Positions 1-10,317 of a DNA stretch of 64,000 nucleotides are shown here, piece by piece. The notes under the pieces were generated by a model, which was not told the origin of the DNA, did no database searches, and was given only the letters and a program-made list of their open reading frames with translations. This stretch comes from Phyllobacterium chamaecytisi. GTDB taxonomy: Bacteria; Pseudomonadota; Alphaproteobacteria; Rhizobiales; Rhizobiaceae. Position numbers and translations under genes: made by a program. Each line of letters begins with the position of its first letter. Position 1 is the first letter of the stretch. Location of the stretch: positions 1 to 64,000 of the forward strand of contig NZ_JAIQWW010000019.1 of NCBI RefSeq assembly GCF_020164455.1. The letters run 5' to 3'.

Positions 1-432
1 CTGGCGATTGCCGTCGGTATCGCAATTGTTGCTGCGATAATCGCCTATAGTACGGCCACCGCCGTTGGCGGCAGTGCGACACGCATCGGTCCGGCAGTTT
101 TTCCTTACACGATTGCCGGCGGTCTTTTTATTCTTGCGATCTGGACCGCGTTTGAGGCTATGCGCGGTGATTTTCCCGAACGCGAAGAACAGCAGATCCA
201 GCCTGTTGTCTGGATTGTAGGCGGTCTCGTCGCCCAGATGCTGCTTTTACATATAACGGGCTTCGCCATTGCGACAGGACTGCTTTTTGCCGCTACTGCG
301 CGCGGCTTCGGCAAGGGACCGCTCTGGATGACAATCCCAGTCGGCATTGTTTTATCATTCATAATCTGGGTCATTTTTGCCAAGGGACTGCAGTTGTCCC
401 TCCCGGCTGGACCGCTTGAACGTCTCATTTAA
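1..432 (+). CDS. tctB: TctB-family small membrane subunit of tripartite tricarboxylate transporter, 5' end outside the window
   Basis: The frame is open from base 1 to the TAA at 430-432, so the gene starts upstream of the window; 143 residues are visible. They are almost entirely hydrophobic, with about four membrane segments separated by short charged turns, as in TctB subunits. TctB works with the large permease TctA and a periplasmic binding protein (TctC) in sodium-coupled uptake of citrate or other carboxylates. tctA follows after 9 bases, the usual pairing. The identity rests mainly on this neighbour, because TctB sequences are poorly conserved. An internal ATG at 160 falls inside a membrane segment and is not the start. 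Confidence 0.8.
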   Translation: MAIAVGIAIVAAIIAYSTATAVGGSATRIGPAVFPYTIAGGLFILAIWTAFEAMRGDFPEREEQQIQPVVWIVGGLVAQMLLLHITGFAIATGLLFAATARGFGKGPLWMTIPVGIVLSFIIWVIFAKGLQLSLPAGPLERLI

Positions 433-441
433 GGACCGGCT

Positions 442-1959
442 ATGGATAGTTTTACTCTACTGGCACATGGTTTTGCCGTCGCATTCCAGCCGTTCAATCT
501 GCTTTATGCGCTCATTGGCGTAACATTGGGAACCGCCGTTGGCGTTCTGCCCGGCATCGGACCAGCCCTAACGGTCGCTTTGTTGCTGCCGGTTACTTAT
601 AAACTCGATCCTGCAGGGTCGCTCATTATGTTTGCCGGTATCTACTATGGCGGCATGTATGGCGGGTCGACCACGTCGATTCTTTTGAACACGCCAGGGG
701 AGAGCGCGTCGATCGTCACTGCGCTCGAAGGCAACAAGATGGCTCGTGCCGGGCGAGGTGGTCCCGCCCTGGCGACAGCCGCGATCGGTTCGTTCGTGGC
801 GGGGTTGATCGCGACAATGGCATTGGCGCTTATTGCTCCGACCATTGTCAAATTTGCGCTTTCCTTTGGCGAGGCCGAATATTTTGCCCTTATGATGTTG
901 GCCTTCATGACGGTTTCGGCAGCGTTTGGCGATTCCACCTTGCGCGGATTGACTGCGCTGTTCATTGGCCTTGCGCTTGGTTTGATAGGAGCCGACGGTC
1001 TGTCGGGACAAGTGCGCCTGGGTTTCGGCATCCCAGATCTGACTGATGGCGTCGAGATCACAACGCTTGCCGTTGCCCTGTTTGCGATTGGTGAAACATT
1101 GAGTGTCGCTGCATCGAAAAGCACGGGCGAAGGAAAAATCGAGCCCGTCAAAGGGTCAGTCTGGATGAACAGGGAAGATTGGTCACGCTCCTGGAAACCC
1201 TGGCTTCGGGGAACATTTATCGGTTTCCCGATCGGAGCGATGCCAGCGGGCGGGGCCGAGATCGGTACGTTCCTGTCTTATTCGGTAGAGAAGCAACTTT
1301 CGAAAAAGCCTGAAGAATTCGGCCATGGTGCCATTGAAGGTGTCGCCGGTCCCGAGGCGGCCAACAATGCATCGGCCGCAGGCACACTTGTTCCCCTGCT
1401 GACACTTGGTCTTCCCACAAGCGCGACCGCAGCCATCATGCTGGCAGGATTTCAGCAGTTCGGCCTGCAGCCAGGCCCGCTGTTGTTTGCAACCAATCCA
1501 CAGTTGGTCTGGGGTTTGATCGCCAGCCTGCTCGTGGCCAATTTCATGCTGCTGGTTCTGAATTTACCGCTGGTCGGATTATGGGTCCGCTTGCTATCCA
1601 TCCCAAGGCATTGGCTTTATGCCGGCATCCTGGTCTTTGCGACACTTGGAACCATAGGCGCCAATCCCTCGACGTTCGAGCTTGGGATGCTGCTGCTGTT
1701 TGGTCTGCTGGGATATTTCCTGCGGCTTTTCGGCTATCCGATTGCGCCGGTTGTCGTGGGTTTGATTCTCGGACCCATGGCGGAGATACATTTCCGCCGC
1801 GCACTACAGATCAGTCAGGGTGATTTCACCGTCTTTGTCGGCTCGCCGATCTCGGTGATATTGCTGTTGCTTGCAGTATGCGCAGTTGTCGTCCCGCTTA
1901 TCCTGCGGGCGCGAGGCAAGGGTAAAGTCCTGGCCGCCCTCGCTGCGAACGAGGATTGA
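442..1959 (+). CDS. tctA: TctA-family large permease of tripartite tricarboxylate transporter
   Basis: A 505-residue inner-membrane protein of the TctA family (about 500 residues is normal). Glycine-rich stretches near residues 30-45 and 60-80 ([13 protein letters not shown] and [20 protein letters not shown]) are the family's conserved motifs, and a second copy-like block near 270-330 includes [13 protein letters not shown] and [10 protein letters not shown]. About ten to twelve membrane segments are apparent. It forms the channel of a tripartite carboxylate transporter with TctB, which ends 9 bases upstream. AAGGACC lies just before the ATG. The substrate cannot be read from sequence; no binding protein gene lies in the window. 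Confidence 0.93.
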   Translation: MDSFTLLAHGFAVAFQPFNLLYALIGVTLGTAVGVLPGIGPALTVALLLPVTYKLDPAGSLIMFAGIYYGGMYGGSTTSILLNTPGESASIVTALEGNKMARAGRGGPALATAAIGSFVAGLIATMALALIAPTIVKFALSFGEAEYFALMMLAFMTVSAAFGDSTLRGLTALFIGLALGLIGADGLSGQVRLGFGIPDLTDGVEITTLAVALFAIGETLSVAASKSTGEGKIEPVKGSVWMNREDWSRSWKPWLRGTFIGFPIGAMPAGGAEIGTFLSYSVEKQLSKKPEEFGHGAIEGVAGPEAANNASAAGTLVPLLTLGLPTSATAAIMLAGFQQFGLQPGPLLFATNPQLVWGLIASLLVANFMLLVLNLPLVGLWVRLLSIPRHWLYAGILVFATLGTIGANPSTFELGMLLLFGLLGYFLRLFGYPIAPVVVGLILGPMAEIHFRRALQISQGDFTVFVGSPISVILLLLAVCAVVVPLILRARGKGKVLAALAANED

Positions 1960-1987
1960 GAAGGTCTGCTACGCCATCTACCGGAGA

Positions 1988-2152
1988 TTAACGCCGGTAG
2001 ATGGATTTGAACTGTACTGGATCGATACCGAGCGCACGCAGGTCAGACGCGACAGGCTGGTGGCCAAGTCGAGTAGCTTCGGCGACAGCGACCGCACTTC
2101 CAAACGCACGGAAGAAGTTACCAATCTTTGAAAGCTGTTGAGTTTTGGACAT
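1988..2152 (-). CDS. small conserved protein (54 aa) with DUF1127-like C-terminal motif
   Basis: A 54-residue protein read on the minus strand, convergent with tctA. The ATG at 2152 is chosen because AAAGGA lies 7 bases before it; upstream in-frame and other-frame starts lack this. The N-terminal half has an alanine-rich stretch (AFGSAVAVAEA), and the C-terminal half reads ASDLRALGIDPVQFKSI, which resembles the DLGI-type ending of DUF1127 small proteins and of short rhizobial proteins I recall. No function is assigned. A perfect TGC-rich motif (2175-2186) lies 22 bases upstream of the start, placing it in the promoter or leader. No terminator separates it clearly from tctA. Confidence 0.6.
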   Translation of the reverse strand: MSKTQQLSKIGNFFRAFGSAVAVAEATRLGHQPVASDLRALGIDPVQFKSIYRR

Positions 2153-2174
2153 TTTTTCATCCTTTAATCTATAT

Positions 2175-2186
2175 TGCACTGCAGCA
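2175..2186 (-). promoter_or_regulatory. TGC-rich motif TGCACTGCAGCA (candidate PhaR/AniA-type site)
   Basis: The 12-mer reads TGCACTGCAGCA on the plus strand, fitting the consensus TGCRNYGCASMA that I recall for the alphaproteobacterial regulator PhaR (AniA). It lies just upstream of the minus-strand 54-residue gene. Identical or near-identical 12-mers recur at 26755, 27007, 28999, 36473, 36741, 38908, 39881 and 49595. Assignment to PhaR is inference. Confidence 0.45.
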
Positions 2187-2356
2187 TAGATAAGATGAAC
2201 GTGCTGATAAAATTAGGGTCAACAATGCAGGGCAGCCATGCGAAAATGCATGACGAGATCGGCGTCTGTAAACAACTCAGCAGAAAATCACCTCTGCGCT
2301 TGAAACTCGCGCACCATTTCGGTATATAAGCCTCATATTCTTGGTCGATAGAACAG

Positions 2357-2388
2357 GAGTGGGTCCAGACCGGTCCCGCTCTTTTTTG
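2357..2388 (+). terminator. terminator-like hairpin in the rimP leader
   Basis: GAGTGGG at 2357-2363 pairs with CCCGCTC at 2375-2381 (one G-T pair), with an 11-base loop and a run of six T directly after. It has the form of an intrinsic terminator but lies 33 bases before the rimP start, on the same strand. It could end upstream transcription or act as an attenuator of the rimP-nusA-infB operon. The rest of the 2187-2356 stretch shows nothing I can name. Confidence 0.55.
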
Positions 2389-2420
2389 TTTCTTAGGGCC
2401 GTAACAGGGAAAATCTTTGC

Positions 2421-3089
2421 GTGACAGACGACGCTAATACGAAACAGGAAACGGCCCCGATAGAGGGTGCGGACGAACGGATCATTACTGAAACGGGTAT
2501 CGATGCCCGCGTTGCCGGTATCATTGAACCGGTGCTGCAGTCCATCGGCTTTCGGTTGGTACGCGCCCGGCTTTCCGGTCTCAATGGCTTGACGCTGCAG
2601 ATCATGGCCGAGCGCCACGATGGCACGATGACTGTGGAAGATTGTGAACTCGTCAGTCGAACATTGTCGCCGGTGCTCGATGTCGAGGATCCAATCGACC
2701 GGAACTATCATCTCGAAGTCTCCTCACCGGGTATTGACCGGCCGTTGGTGCGCAAATCAGATTTTACCAAATGGATCGGTCATATCGCCAAGATCGATAC
2801 ATCGGCCGTTCACGAAGGACGCAAAAAATTTCGCGGCCGCATAGCCGAGGTTTCCGCCGAAGGTGTCACGGTCGAGAGCGACCAGGCGAGCTATGGCGAC
2901 AAACCAGTCGTAGAGGTCCCGTTCGAGCTGATTTCGGATGCACGGCTTGTCCTGACGGACGACCTCATTCGTGATGCGCTGCGCCGCGACAAGGATTTGC
3001 GCGAAGGCCGGATCCCGGAAGATAGCACTGGCCAGGCAGACGAGGCGGAAGCTTCGACGGCTGGGCAGGAACAGACAAAACAGGATTGA
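2421..3089 (+). CDS. rimP: ribosome maturation factor RimP
   Basis: A 222-residue protein beginning with GTG at 2421. It assists 30S subunit maturation in the cytoplasm. The RimP core is clear: [19 protein letters not shown] around residues 75-93, followed by [14 protein letters not shown], the family signature, then the C-terminal SH3-like domain. The last 35 residues are an acidic, low-complexity tail common in rhizobial RimP. AGGG at 2405-2408 is a slightly distant ribosome site. It is the first gene of the rimP-nusA-ylxR-infB operon and follows a terminator-like hairpin that may control entry into the operon. Confidence 0.95.
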   Translation: MTDDANTKQETAPIEGADERIITETGIDARVAGIIEPVLQSIGFRLVRARLSGLNGLTLQIMAERHDGTMTVEDCELVSRTLSPVLDVEDPIDRNYHLEVSSPGIDRPLVRKSDFTKWIGHIAKIDTSAVHEGRKKFRGRIAEVSAEGVTVESDQASYGDKPVVEVPFELISDARLVLTDDLIRDALRRDKDLREGRIPEDSTGQADEAEASTAGQEQTKQD

Positions 3090-3153
3090 TATTTCATACG
3101 CCCGCAGAAGCAATGCGGCGATGAACCCCAAGGGGAACTTCAAGGAGAAGAAC

Positions 3154-4755
3154 ATGGCAGTCAGTGCAAACAGGCTAGAACTTCTGCAGATCGCCGATGC
3201 GGTGGCGCGCGAGAAGTCGATTGACCGCGAGATCGTGATTGCGGCGATGGCCGATGCCATTCAGAAAGCCGCGCGCTCGCGTTATGGCCAGGAAACCAAT
3301 ATCCGGGCCGATATCAACGCCAAGACCGGTGAGATCAAGCTTCAGCGCCTGCTTGAGGTGGTCGACCATGTCGAAGATCCGGTCACCCAGATCAGCATGG
3401 AAGCTGCGCGGGATCGCAATCCAGATGCGCAGCCCGGCGATTTCCTTGCCGACCAGCTGCCGCCAATGGATTTTGGCCGTATCGCTGCGCAATCTGCCAA
3501 GCAGGTCATCGTGCAGAAAGTGCGCGAAGCCGAGCGTGACCGCCAGTACGACGAATACAAGGATCGTGTTGGCGAGATCATCAACGGCAGTGTCAAGCGC
3601 GTTGAATATGGCAACGTGATCGTCGACCTCGGGCGCGGCGAAGCCATTGTCCGGCGCGACGAGCTGATCCCCCGCGAAACGTTCCGTTATGGCGATCGTG
3701 TCCGCGCTTATGTTTACGATGTGCGCCGCGAACAGCGAGGCCCGCAGATTTTCCTGAGCCGCACGCATCCGCAGTTCATGGCAAAGCTCTTCACCATGGA
3801 AGTGCCGGAAATTTATGATGGCATCATCGAGATCAAGTCAGTCGCCCGCGATCCAGGCTCACGCGCCAAGATCGCTGTTATCTCCCGCGATTCTTCGATC
3901 GACCCGGTCGGCGCCTGCGTTGGTATGCGCGGTTCGCGTGTTCAGGCGGTTGTTGGTGAGCTTCAGGGCGAAAAGATCGACATTATTCCATGGTCACCTG
4001 AGCCCGCTTCGTTCATCGTCAATGCGCTGCAGCCGGCAGAAGTTTCCAAAGTTGTTCTCGATGAAGACGCCGAACGTATTGAAGTTGTGGTCCCGGATGA
4101 CCAACTATCACTTGCAATCGGTCGTCGCGGGCAGAACGTCCGTCTCGCTTCGCAGTTGACCGGTTGGGACATCGATATTCTTACGGAGCAGGAAGAATCC
4201 GAGCGCCGCCAGAAGGAATTCGTCGAACGCTCGAACCTCTTCATGGAAGCGCTTGATGTCGACGAGATGGTCGGCCAGGTCCTTGCCTCCGAAGGTTTTG
4301 CCAGTGTCGAGGAAATCGCGTATGTGGATGCCGACGACATTTCCTCCATCGATGGTTTCGACGAGGATACGGCAACTGAAATTCAGCAGCGCGCCCAGGA
4401 ATATCTTGGTCGTATCGAGGAGGAACGCGACGCCCGCCGCAAGGAATTGGGTGTTGCGGACGAGCTTCGTGACCTGCCAGGCATGACCAACGCTATTCTC
4501 GTTGCTGTCGGTGAAGATGGCGTCAAGACGATCGAGGACTTCGCTGGCTATGCGGTCGACGAACTGACCGGCTGGCGTGAACGCAAGGATGGTGAGACAA
4601 TCAACTATCCCGGTATTCTGTCTTCGTTCGAAGTTAGCCGTGCTGACGCGGAACAGATGGTTCTTGCTGCACGCCTGAAAGCCGGATGGATCACGGAAGA
4701 GGATCTTGCTGCTGCCGAAGCTGAACCAACGGCAGAAGAAGAGGTCGCTGGCTGA
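3154..4755 (+). CDS. nusA: transcription termination/antitermination factor NusA
   Basis: A 533-residue protein; the ATG at 3154 is preceded by AAGGAGAAGAAC and gives the family's usual N-terminus ([17 protein letters not shown]). In order: the RNA-polymerase-binding N-terminal domain (about 1-125), an S1 domain (about 135-200), two KH domains ([15 protein letters not shown] near 252 and [15 protein letters not shown] near 320), and an acidic C-terminal region with helix-hairpin-helix repeats as in alphaproteobacterial NusA. It binds RNA polymerase and nascent RNA to modulate pausing and termination. It sits 64 bases after rimP. The open frame extends upstream to 2971, but that extension overlaps rimP and lacks a ribosome site. 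Confidence 0.97.
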   Translation: MAVSANRLELLQIADAVAREKSIDREIVIAAMADAIQKAARSRYGQETNIRADINAKTGEIKLQRLLEVVDHVEDPVTQISMEAARDRNPDAQPGDFLADQLPPMDFGRIAAQSAKQVIVQKVREAERDRQYDEYKDRVGEIINGSVKRVEYGNVIVDLGRGEAIVRRDELIPRETFRYGDRVRAYVYDVRREQRGPQIFLSRTHPQFMAKLFTMEVPEIYDGIIEIKSVARDPGSRAKIAVISRDSSIDPVGACVGMRGSRVQAVVGELQGEKIDIIPWSPEPASFIVNALQPAEVSKVVLDEDAERIEVVVPDDQLSLAIGRRGQNVRLASQLTGWDIDILTEQEESERRQKEFVERSNLFMEALDVDEMVGQVLASEGFASVEEIAYVDADDISSIDGFDEDTATEIQQRAQEYLGRIEEERDARRKELGVADELRDLPGMTNAILVAVGEDGVKTIEDFAGYAVDELTGWRERKDGETINYPGILSSFEVSRADAEQMVLAARLKAGWITEEDLAAAEAEPTAEEEVAG

Positions 4756-4772
4756 TTTCGAGCGATCCAGAC

Positions 4773-5426
4773 GTGGAACCGGAAATGAACGACAGAACGT
4801 GCATTGTCACGCGGACAAGTGGTTCTGTCGATGACATGATCCGGTTTGTCGCTGGTCCCGATGGTACGGTTGTCGCTGACCTGAAGCGCAATCTTCCCGG
4901 CCGAGGCTGTTGGGTGAAAGCCCAGCGGCGCTATATTGATGAAGCGGTCAAGCGAAAACTTTTTCCGCGCGGATTGAAAAGCGGCGTCACGGCTCCCGAT
5001 AATTTGGGACAGACAGTGGACCAGATGCTTACAAAATCAGCGTTGGGCAGTTTTGGGTTGGCGCGAAAGGCCGGGGTTGTGGTAACAGGGGCCGCAAAAG
5101 TGGATATTGCGATCCGCAACGGCACCGCTGCACTCGTGCTTCATGCCTTTGAAGCAGCGGAAGATGGTGTCCGCAAACTTGACCAGGCCCGCCGTTCGGT
5201 TGTTTATGCGGGCGGACCTGAAATACCCGCCCTTTCATTGTTCGAAAGCAGTGAAATGGATTTGGCATTGGGCGGGGTAAATGTGATACATGCTGCCGTA
5301 CTCAAGGGGAAGGCAGCTGCCGGGTTGATAAAACGAGCCTGGCTTCTACAGCATTTTCGCGATGGCCCCACGGATGTGGCCGACGCTAAAGCGGCGACTG
5401 TCGCGAAGGAAACGGAAACGGAATGA
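4773..5426 (+). CDS. ylxR: YlxR-family RNA-binding protein with L7Ae-like second domain
   Basis: A 217-residue two-domain protein. Residues 1-80 are YlxR-like ([17 protein letters not shown], then [10 protein letters not shown]). Residues 85-190 look like an L7Ae/YlxQ-type RNA-binding domain ([19 protein letters not shown]). In many bacteria these are two separate genes between nusA and infB; fusion is usual in rhizobia. The role in cells is not well defined; nucleic-acid binding is expected. The start is ambiguous: GTG at 4773 or ATG at 4785 (MNDRTC), neither with a strong ribosome site. The stop overlaps the infB start as ATGA, so the two are translationally coupled. Confidence 0.9.
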   Translation: MEPEMNDRTCIVTRTSGSVDDMIRFVAGPDGTVVADLKRNLPGRGCWVKAQRRYIDEAVKRKLFPRGLKSGVTAPDNLGQTVDQMLTKSALGSFGLARKAGVVVTGAAKVDIAIRNGTAALVLHAFEAAEDGVRKLDQARRSVVYAGGPEIPALSLFESSEMDLALGGVNVIHAAVLKGKAAAGLIKRAWLLQHFRDGPTDVADAKAATVAKETETE

Positions 5427-8146
5427 GCGATACAAAATCGACAGACGACAAGACGCTAGGCGTCAATAAGAAGACCCTGACCCTGAAGCGGCCTGGCGTT
5501 GAACAGAGCACCGTGCGTCAGAACTTCAGCCATGGGCGTACGAAGTCTGTTGTCGTTGAAACAAAGAAGCGCAAGTTCAGCCTCCCGGATCAGAAGCCGG
5601 AGGTTGCGCCTCCTGTTGCGGCGACCCCAGCCCCAACGCCGGCAGCTGCGCCCGTGCGCCCCGCGCCCCAGCCGGCTGCACCGCAGCCAAGTGCTGCTGC
5701 GCCGGCACCGCGTCCGGCGGCTCCAGCCGCGCCGGCACCAGCGCCCCAGACGAGTGCGCGTCCCGCTGCGCCAGCCCAGCAGCGCCCCGCCCAACAGCCG
5801 TATCGTCCTTCGGGTCAGCGCCCGAATGACCGTTCCGGTATGGTGCTTAATACGCTGTCCACAGCCGAGCTCGAAGCGCGCCGCAAGGCGCTCGAAGGTT
5901 CCAAGGCCCGTGATGCCGAAGATCGCGCCAAGGCAGCGATCGAAGCCGCCCGCCGTGCTGAAGACGACGCACTGCGTGCTCAGGAACGCGAAGCTTCTGC
6001 CCGCCGTCAGGCTGAGGAAGAAGAGCGCCTGCGCAAAGAGGCGGAGGCCAAGCAGCGGGCGGAAGAAGAATCTCGCAAGCGCCAGCCTGCCGAGTTGAAG
6101 ACAGCCGACGACGCAACATTGAAGGCAGCGGCGCGCAAGCCGAATGCTGCCGAAGAAGACGACGATCGTCGTGGTCCTGCTGGCGCCCGCCGTGGCACCA
6201 GTGCTGCTCCGGCCAAGCCAGAAGTCCGGGCGCCAAAGGTCGTCAAGGGTGAAGATGAACGCCGCCGCGGCAAGCTGACATTGGGCACCGCGCTCAATGA
6301 TGAAAGTCGCAGCCGTTCGCTTTCCGCCATGCGCCGCCGCCAGGAGAAATTCAAGCGCGGCATGCAGCAGGAAACCCGCGAGAAGATCGCGCGTGAAGTC
6401 ATCCTGCCGGAGACGATCACGATCCAGGAACTCGCCCAGCGTATGGCCGAACGTTCCGTCGACGTCATCAAATTCCTGATGAAGGAAGGTCAGATGATGA
6501 AGCCGGGCGATTTGATCGACGCCGATACGGCTCAGTTGATTGCTGAAGAATTCGGTCACACGGTCCGCCGTGTTGCTGAGTCCGACGTTGAAGAAGGTAT
6601 CTTCAATGTGCAGGACGACACGGCATCCTTTGTGTCGCGTCCGCCGGTTGTCACCATCATGGGTCACGTCGACCACGGCAAGACCTCGCTGCTCGATGCG
6701 ATCCGCAAGGCCAACGTCGTTTCCGGCGAAGCTGGCGGCATTACCCAGCATATCGGCGCCTATCAGGTTGAGCAGAACGGCCAGAAGATCACGTTTATCG
6801 ATACGCCGGGCCACGCAGCCTTTACAGCCATGCGTGCCCGCGGTGCGCAGGCAACCGATATCGCCATTCTAGTCGTTGCTGCCGATGATAGCGTCATGCC
6901 GCAGACGATCGAGTCGATCAACCATGCCAAGGCTGCGGGTGTTCCGATCATCGTCGCGATCAACAAGATCGACAAGCCGTCTGCTGATCCGCAGAAGGTT
7001 CGCAACGGTCTTTTGCAGCACGAAGTCTTCGTGGAATCCATGGGCGGTGAAACGCTGGACGTCGAGGTTTCGGCCAAGACCGGTGCCGGTCTCGACAAGC
7101 TTCTTGAAACGATCCTGCTGCAGGCGGAAGTTCTCGACCTCAAAGCCGATCCTACCCGGACTGCCGAAGGTGTCGTGATCGAAGCCAAGCTTGATCGTGG
7201 CCGCGGTTCGGTTGCTACCGTCCTGGTTCAGAAGGGCACTCTCAGGCCGGGCGATATCATCGTCGCGGGCAGCGAGTGGGGCCGTGTTCGTGCATTGGTC
7301 AATGACCGCGGTGAAAATCTCAAGGATGCCGGACCTGCAATGCCGGTCGAGGTTCTTGGTCTAGGCGGACCGCCGCAGGCTGGTGATCGTTTTGCTGTCG
7401 TTGAAAGCGAAGCCAAGGCGCGTGAAATTTCCGAATACCGTACACGTCTCGCCCGTGAAAAGGCTGTGGCACGTCAAGCCGGTTCACGCGGTTCGCTTGA
7501 ACAGATGATGAGCCAGTTGCAGGTAACCGGACTGAAGGAATTTCCGCTTCTCATCAAGGGTGATGTGCAAGGCTCGATCGAAGCCATTGCCGGTGCCCTG
7601 GATAAGCTTGGAACCGACGAAGTGCGTGCGCGCATCATCCACTCGGGTGCTGGCGGCATCACCGAGAGCGATATCGCCCTCGCTGAGGCCTCTAACGCAG
7701 CGATCATCGGCTTCAACGTGCGTGCCAATAAGCAGGCCCGTGATTTGGCCGAGCGTGAAGGCATCGAAATCCGCTACTACAACATCATTTACGACCTCGT
7801 TGATGATGTGAAGGCAGCGATGTCGGGTCTTCTTTCGCCAGAACGCCGCGAAACCTTCATTGGTAACGCGGAAATTCTCGAAGTCTTCAACATCACCAAG
7901 GTCGGCAAGGTCGCTGGCTGCCGTGTCACGGAAGGCAAGGTCGAACGTGGTGCGGGCGTCCGCCTTATCCGCGATAACGTCGTCATCCACGAAGGAAAGC
8001 TCAAGACGCTCAAGCGCTTCAAGGACGAAGTTACCGAAGTCCCGGCCGGTCAGGAATGCGGTATGGCGTTCGAGAATTACGACGATATGCGCGCAGGCGA
8101 TACGATCGAAGCTTTCCGCGTCGAACATGTGACCCGCACGCTCTAA
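5423..8146 (+). CDS. infB: translation initiation factor IF-2
   Basis: A 907-residue GTPase that places initiator tRNA on the 30S subunit. The N-terminal region (about 50-330) is low-complexity: a Pro/Ala-rich segment around 55-135 and an Arg/Glu/Lys-rich, coiled-coil-like segment around 150-230, typical of alphaproteobacterial IF-2. The G domain begins near residue 413 with GHVDHGKTS, then DTPGHAAF and NKIDKPS. It is followed by the EF-Tu-like domain 2, the IF-2 domain 3, and a C-terminal fMet-tRNA-binding domain ([16 protein letters not shown]). The ATG overlaps the ylxR stop. A strong inverted repeat follows the stop at 8174-8202. Confidence 0.98.
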   Translation: MSDTKSTDDKTLGVNKKTLTLKRPGVEQSTVRQNFSHGRTKSVVVETKKRKFSLPDQKPEVAPPVAATPAPTPAAAPVRPAPQPAAPQPSAAAPAPRPAAPAAPAPAPQTSARPAAPAQQRPAQQPYRPSGQRPNDRSGMVLNTLSTAELEARRKALEGSKARDAEDRAKAAIEAARRAEDDALRAQEREASARRQAEEEERLRKEAEAKQRAEEESRKRQPAELKTADDATLKAAARKPNAAEEDDDRRGPAGARRGTSAAPAKPEVRAPKVVKGEDERRRGKLTLGTALNDESRSRSLSAMRRRQEKFKRGMQQETREKIAREVILPETITIQELAQRMAERSVDVIKFLMKEGQMMKPGDLIDADTAQLIAEEFGHTVRRVAESDVEEGIFNVQDDTASFVSRPPVVTIMGHVDHGKTSLLDAIRKANVVSGEAGGITQHIGAYQVEQNGQKITFIDTPGHAAFTAMRARGAQATDIAILVVAADDSVMPQTIESINHAKAAGVPIIVAINKIDKPSADPQKVRNGLLQHEVFVESMGGETLDVEVSAKTGAGLDKLLETILLQAEVLDLKADPTRTAEGVVIEAKLDRGRGSVATVLVQKGTLRPGDIIVAGSEWGRVRALVNDRGENLKDAGPAMPVEVLGLGGPPQAGDRFAVVESEAKAREISEYRTRLAREKAVARQAGSRGSLEQMMSQLQVTGLKEFPLLIKGDVQGSIEAIAGALDKLGTDEVRARIIHSGAGGITESDIALAEASNAAIIGFNVRANKQARDLAEREGIEIRYYNIIYDLVDDVKAAMSGLLSPERRETFIGNAEILEVFNITKVGKVAGCRVTEGKVERGAGVRLIRDNVVIHEGKLKTLKRFKDEVTEVPAGQECGMAFENYDDMRAGDTIEAFRVEHVTRTL

Positions 8147-8173
8147 GGAGCAGCGACCAAATCACTGATGATA

Positions 8174-8202
8174 GGATCGCCGGAATGAAAAGCCGGCGAT
8201 CC
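8174..8202 (+). terminator. perfect hairpin between infB and rbfA
   Basis: GGATCGCCGG (8174-8183) and CCGGCGATCC (8193-8202) are perfect 10-base arms around a 9-base loop. Only a loose T-containing stretch follows, so this may be a weak terminator or an RNA-stability hairpin that lowers rbfA-truB expression relative to infB. The function is inference. Confidence 0.55.
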
Positions 8203-8242
8203 ATTGTTTATTGGGATGCGAATTTTTGGGATACAGCAATTA

Positions 8243-8704
8243 ATGGCTCGCTTTGCTACAGGAACAGGCCCTTCTCAACGTCAGTTGCGCGTCAGTGAGC
8301 AAGTGCGCCATGCGGTTTCGCAAGTGCTTGCGCGTGGCGATGTTCGTGATGACACGCTGGAAAATGCGGTGATTGCTATTTCCGAAGTGCGCATGTCGCC
8401 AGATCTGAAAATCGCTACCTGCTTTGTGTCGCCGGTTGGTGCCATCGACAGCGAAGGCGTCATCAGCGCCCTTAACAAGAATGCCAAGTTCATTCGCGGC
8501 CGGGCCGCGGCTCATCTCAAGCAGATGAAATATATGCCGGAATTCCGGTTCCGCATTGACACCAGCTTTGACAATTACGCCAAGATTGACGCTCTGTTGC
8601 GCAAGCCGGAAGTCACCCGCGACCTCGTCGACGATGAGGATGACGACGGTGGTGATCCTAATCCGGGCGACGTGCCAGGCCATGACGGCGACGGTAACGA
8701 CTGA
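8243..8704 (+). CDS. rbfA: 30S ribosome-binding factor RbfA
   Basis: A 153-residue cold-shock and 16S rRNA maturation factor. The ATG at 8243 gives [20 protein letters not shown], the usual rhizobial N-terminus; a TTG at 8204 would add 13 unlikely residues. The KH-like core carries [19 protein letters not shown] and, near the end of the core, the family's [16 protein letters not shown] segment. The C-terminus is acidic (DDEDDDGGD), as in related proteins. It lies 96 bases after infB with a hairpin between them, and truB follows one base after its stop. Confidence 0.95.
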   Translation: MARFATGTGPSQRQLRVSEQVRHAVSQVLARGDVRDDTLENAVIAISEVRMSPDLKIATCFVSPVGAIDSEGVISALNKNAKFIRGRAAAHLKQMKYMPEFRFRIDTSFDNYAKIDALLRKPEVTRDLVDDEDDDGGDPNPGDVPGHDGDGND

Positions 8705-8705
8705 G

Positions 8706-9677
8706 ATGACACGGCAGCGCAAGAAAAAGGGCCGTCCGGTTTCCGGCTGGCTGATCTTCGACAAGCCGAAGGGCATGGGATCAACCGAGGCCGTCTCCAA
8801 GATTAAATGGTTGTTCAAGGCCGAGAAAGCCGGCCATGCGGGCACGCTGGACCCTCTGGCATCCGGCATGCTGCCGATTGCTTTGGGTGAGGCGACAAAG
8901 ACGGTTCCCTATGTCATGGACGGAACAAAGATCTATCGCTTTACAGTAACCTGGGGTGCCGAACGCTCCACAGATGATCTCGAGGGCGAGGTGACTGTGA
9001 CCTCGGACTCGCGTCCGGACGAAGCGTCAATCAAAGCACTGCTACCGAAATACATCGGCGTCATCCAACAAACGCCGCCCAAGTTCTCGGCCATCAAAAT
9101 CGCCGGCGAACGGGCCTACGATCTCGCCCGCAGCGGCGAAGACGTCGAGATACCGTCCCGCGAAGTGGAAATTGACAGGCTGGAATTGATCGAACAGGCC
9201 GATGCCGCTACGGCGATCTTCGAAGTTGAATGCGGCAAAGGCACCTATGTGCGCTCTCTCGCACGCGACATGGGCCGCGATCTTGGTTGCTATGGCCACA
9301 TTTCCGACCTGCGCCGCATTGAGGTTGCACCGTTCAACGAGTCCGATTTCGTCACACTCGCGGAGTTGGAAGCTGCCCACCCTCCTGTCCCGACGGAAGA
9401 AGAAGGTGAGGATCGATCTTATGAGCGGCTTGCCGAGCGCTTCTCGGTGATGGATGCTTTTCTGATCGATACGGGCGCAGCGTTGGAAAGCCTGCCGCAG
9501 GTTGCAGTCTCCGATGATCAGGCGCATCGCATTCGCATGGGCAATCCCGTGATCCTGCGCGGGCGCGATGCACCTGTTGAAGCCGATGAAGCTTGCGTGA
9601 CTGCCAAGGGCAAACTTTTGGCCATCGGCTTTATTGAGAAAGGCCAGTTCCAGCCAAAGCGTGTGTTTACGGCCTGA
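8706..9677 (+). CDS. truB: tRNA pseudouridine(55) synthase TruB
   Basis: A 323-residue enzyme that isomerises U55 in the T loop of tRNAs. The catalytic motif [20 protein letters not shown] lies near residues 44-63, its Asp being the nucleophile. Motif [10 protein letters not shown] follows around 75-85, and [15 protein letters not shown] around 177-191. A C-terminal PUA-like region ([10 protein letters not shown]) binds tRNA. The ATG at 8706 is one base after the rbfA stop, indicating translational coupling. A longer open frame upstream overlaps rbfA and is not the real N-terminus. Confidence 0.97.
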   Translation: MTRQRKKKGRPVSGWLIFDKPKGMGSTEAVSKIKWLFKAEKAGHAGTLDPLASGMLPIALGEATKTVPYVMDGTKIYRFTVTWGAERSTDDLEGEVTVTSDSRPDEASIKALLPKYIGVIQQTPPKFSAIKIAGERAYDLARSGEDVEIPSREVEIDRLELIEQADAATAIFEVECGKGTYVRSLARDMGRDLGCYGHISDLRRIEVAPFNESDFVTLAELEAAHPPVPTEEEGEDRSYERLAERFSVMDAFLIDTGAALESLPQVAVSDDQAHRIRMGNPVILRGRDAPVEADEACVTAKGKLLAIGFIEKGQFQPKRVFTA

Positions 9678-9830
9678 AATGGCCAGAATCATTTGCGGCT
9701 GGTAATTTGTCACATTTTCGACTATACGGCCCGCAGCGACCAGCTTTTGCTATCGCTTTAACCGGCCCCCGCTGGACGACATCCCGGCCGTGGGCATCCT
9801 GTTTTTCCTCTTCAAAAGAAAGGATATACG

Positions 9831-10100
9831 ATGTCGATAACCGCTGAACGCAAGCAGGCAGTGATCACTGAATATGCAACGAAGCCAGGCGATACCGGTT
9901 CTCCGGAAGTCCAGGTTGCCGTTCTGACAGAGCGCATTGTCAATTTGACCGAACATTTCAAGGACCACAAGAAGGATAACCATTCCCGTCGTGGTCTGCT
10001 CAAGCTTGTCTCGACGCGCCGCAGCCTTCTTGATTATCTCAAGAAAGTTGATCAGGGCCGTTACCAGACGCTGATCGAAAAGCTCGGCCTGCGCCGCTAA
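9831..10100 (+). CDS. rpsO: 30S ribosomal protein S15
   Basis: An 89-residue protein of exactly the family length. It carries the S15 signature [16 protein letters not shown] and ends KLGLRR. It binds the central domain of 16S rRNA early in 30S assembly. AAGAAAGGATA precedes the ATG. The 153-base leader after truB includes GC-rich inverted segments (around 9764-9790) that could be an autoregulatory S15 leader; I cannot define its fold by eye. A terminator-like hairpin follows at 10111-10144. Confidence 0.97.
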   Translation: MSITAERKQAVITEYATKPGDTGSPEVQVAVLTERIVNLTEHFKDHKKDNHSRRGLLKLVSTRRSLLDYLKKVDQGRYQTLIEKLGLRR

Positions 10101-10110
10101 TAACGGATTA

Positions 10111-10144
10111 AACCGGCGGATACGCATTGCGTTCCGCCGGTTTC
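10111..10144 (+). terminator. hairpin after rpsO
   Basis: AAACCGGCGGA (10111-10121) is the exact reverse complement of TCCGCCGGTTT (10134-10144), with a 12-base loop and then TCTTTC. It fits an intrinsic terminator or processing hairpin between rpsO and pnp, as known from other bacteria. Nothing else is evident up to the pnp start at 10318. Confidence 0.7.
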
Positions 10145-10317
10145 TTTCATTCCGGTGAGGAATGAATTCTACCATGAGACAGGTCATGGGGCAGGATTGC
10201 TGGCAACTCGAAAGTGCGAGTTGCAAATTGTCTTGCCCGTGATTGGTCTAAATCGAAACGGGAGATCGATGCTGCTATCCAAAGGGAAGCGCGTCTTTCT
10301 CCACTGAAGGACAAGAT

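Noticed and set aside
5456..6814. 452-codon frame antisense to infB
   Set aside because: Arises from the repetitive Ala/Pro/Glu-coding N-terminal part of infB.
9678..9830. Defined S15 autoregulatory RNA before rpsO
   Set aside because: Some GC-rich inverted segments are present, but I could not establish a consistent fold by eye.
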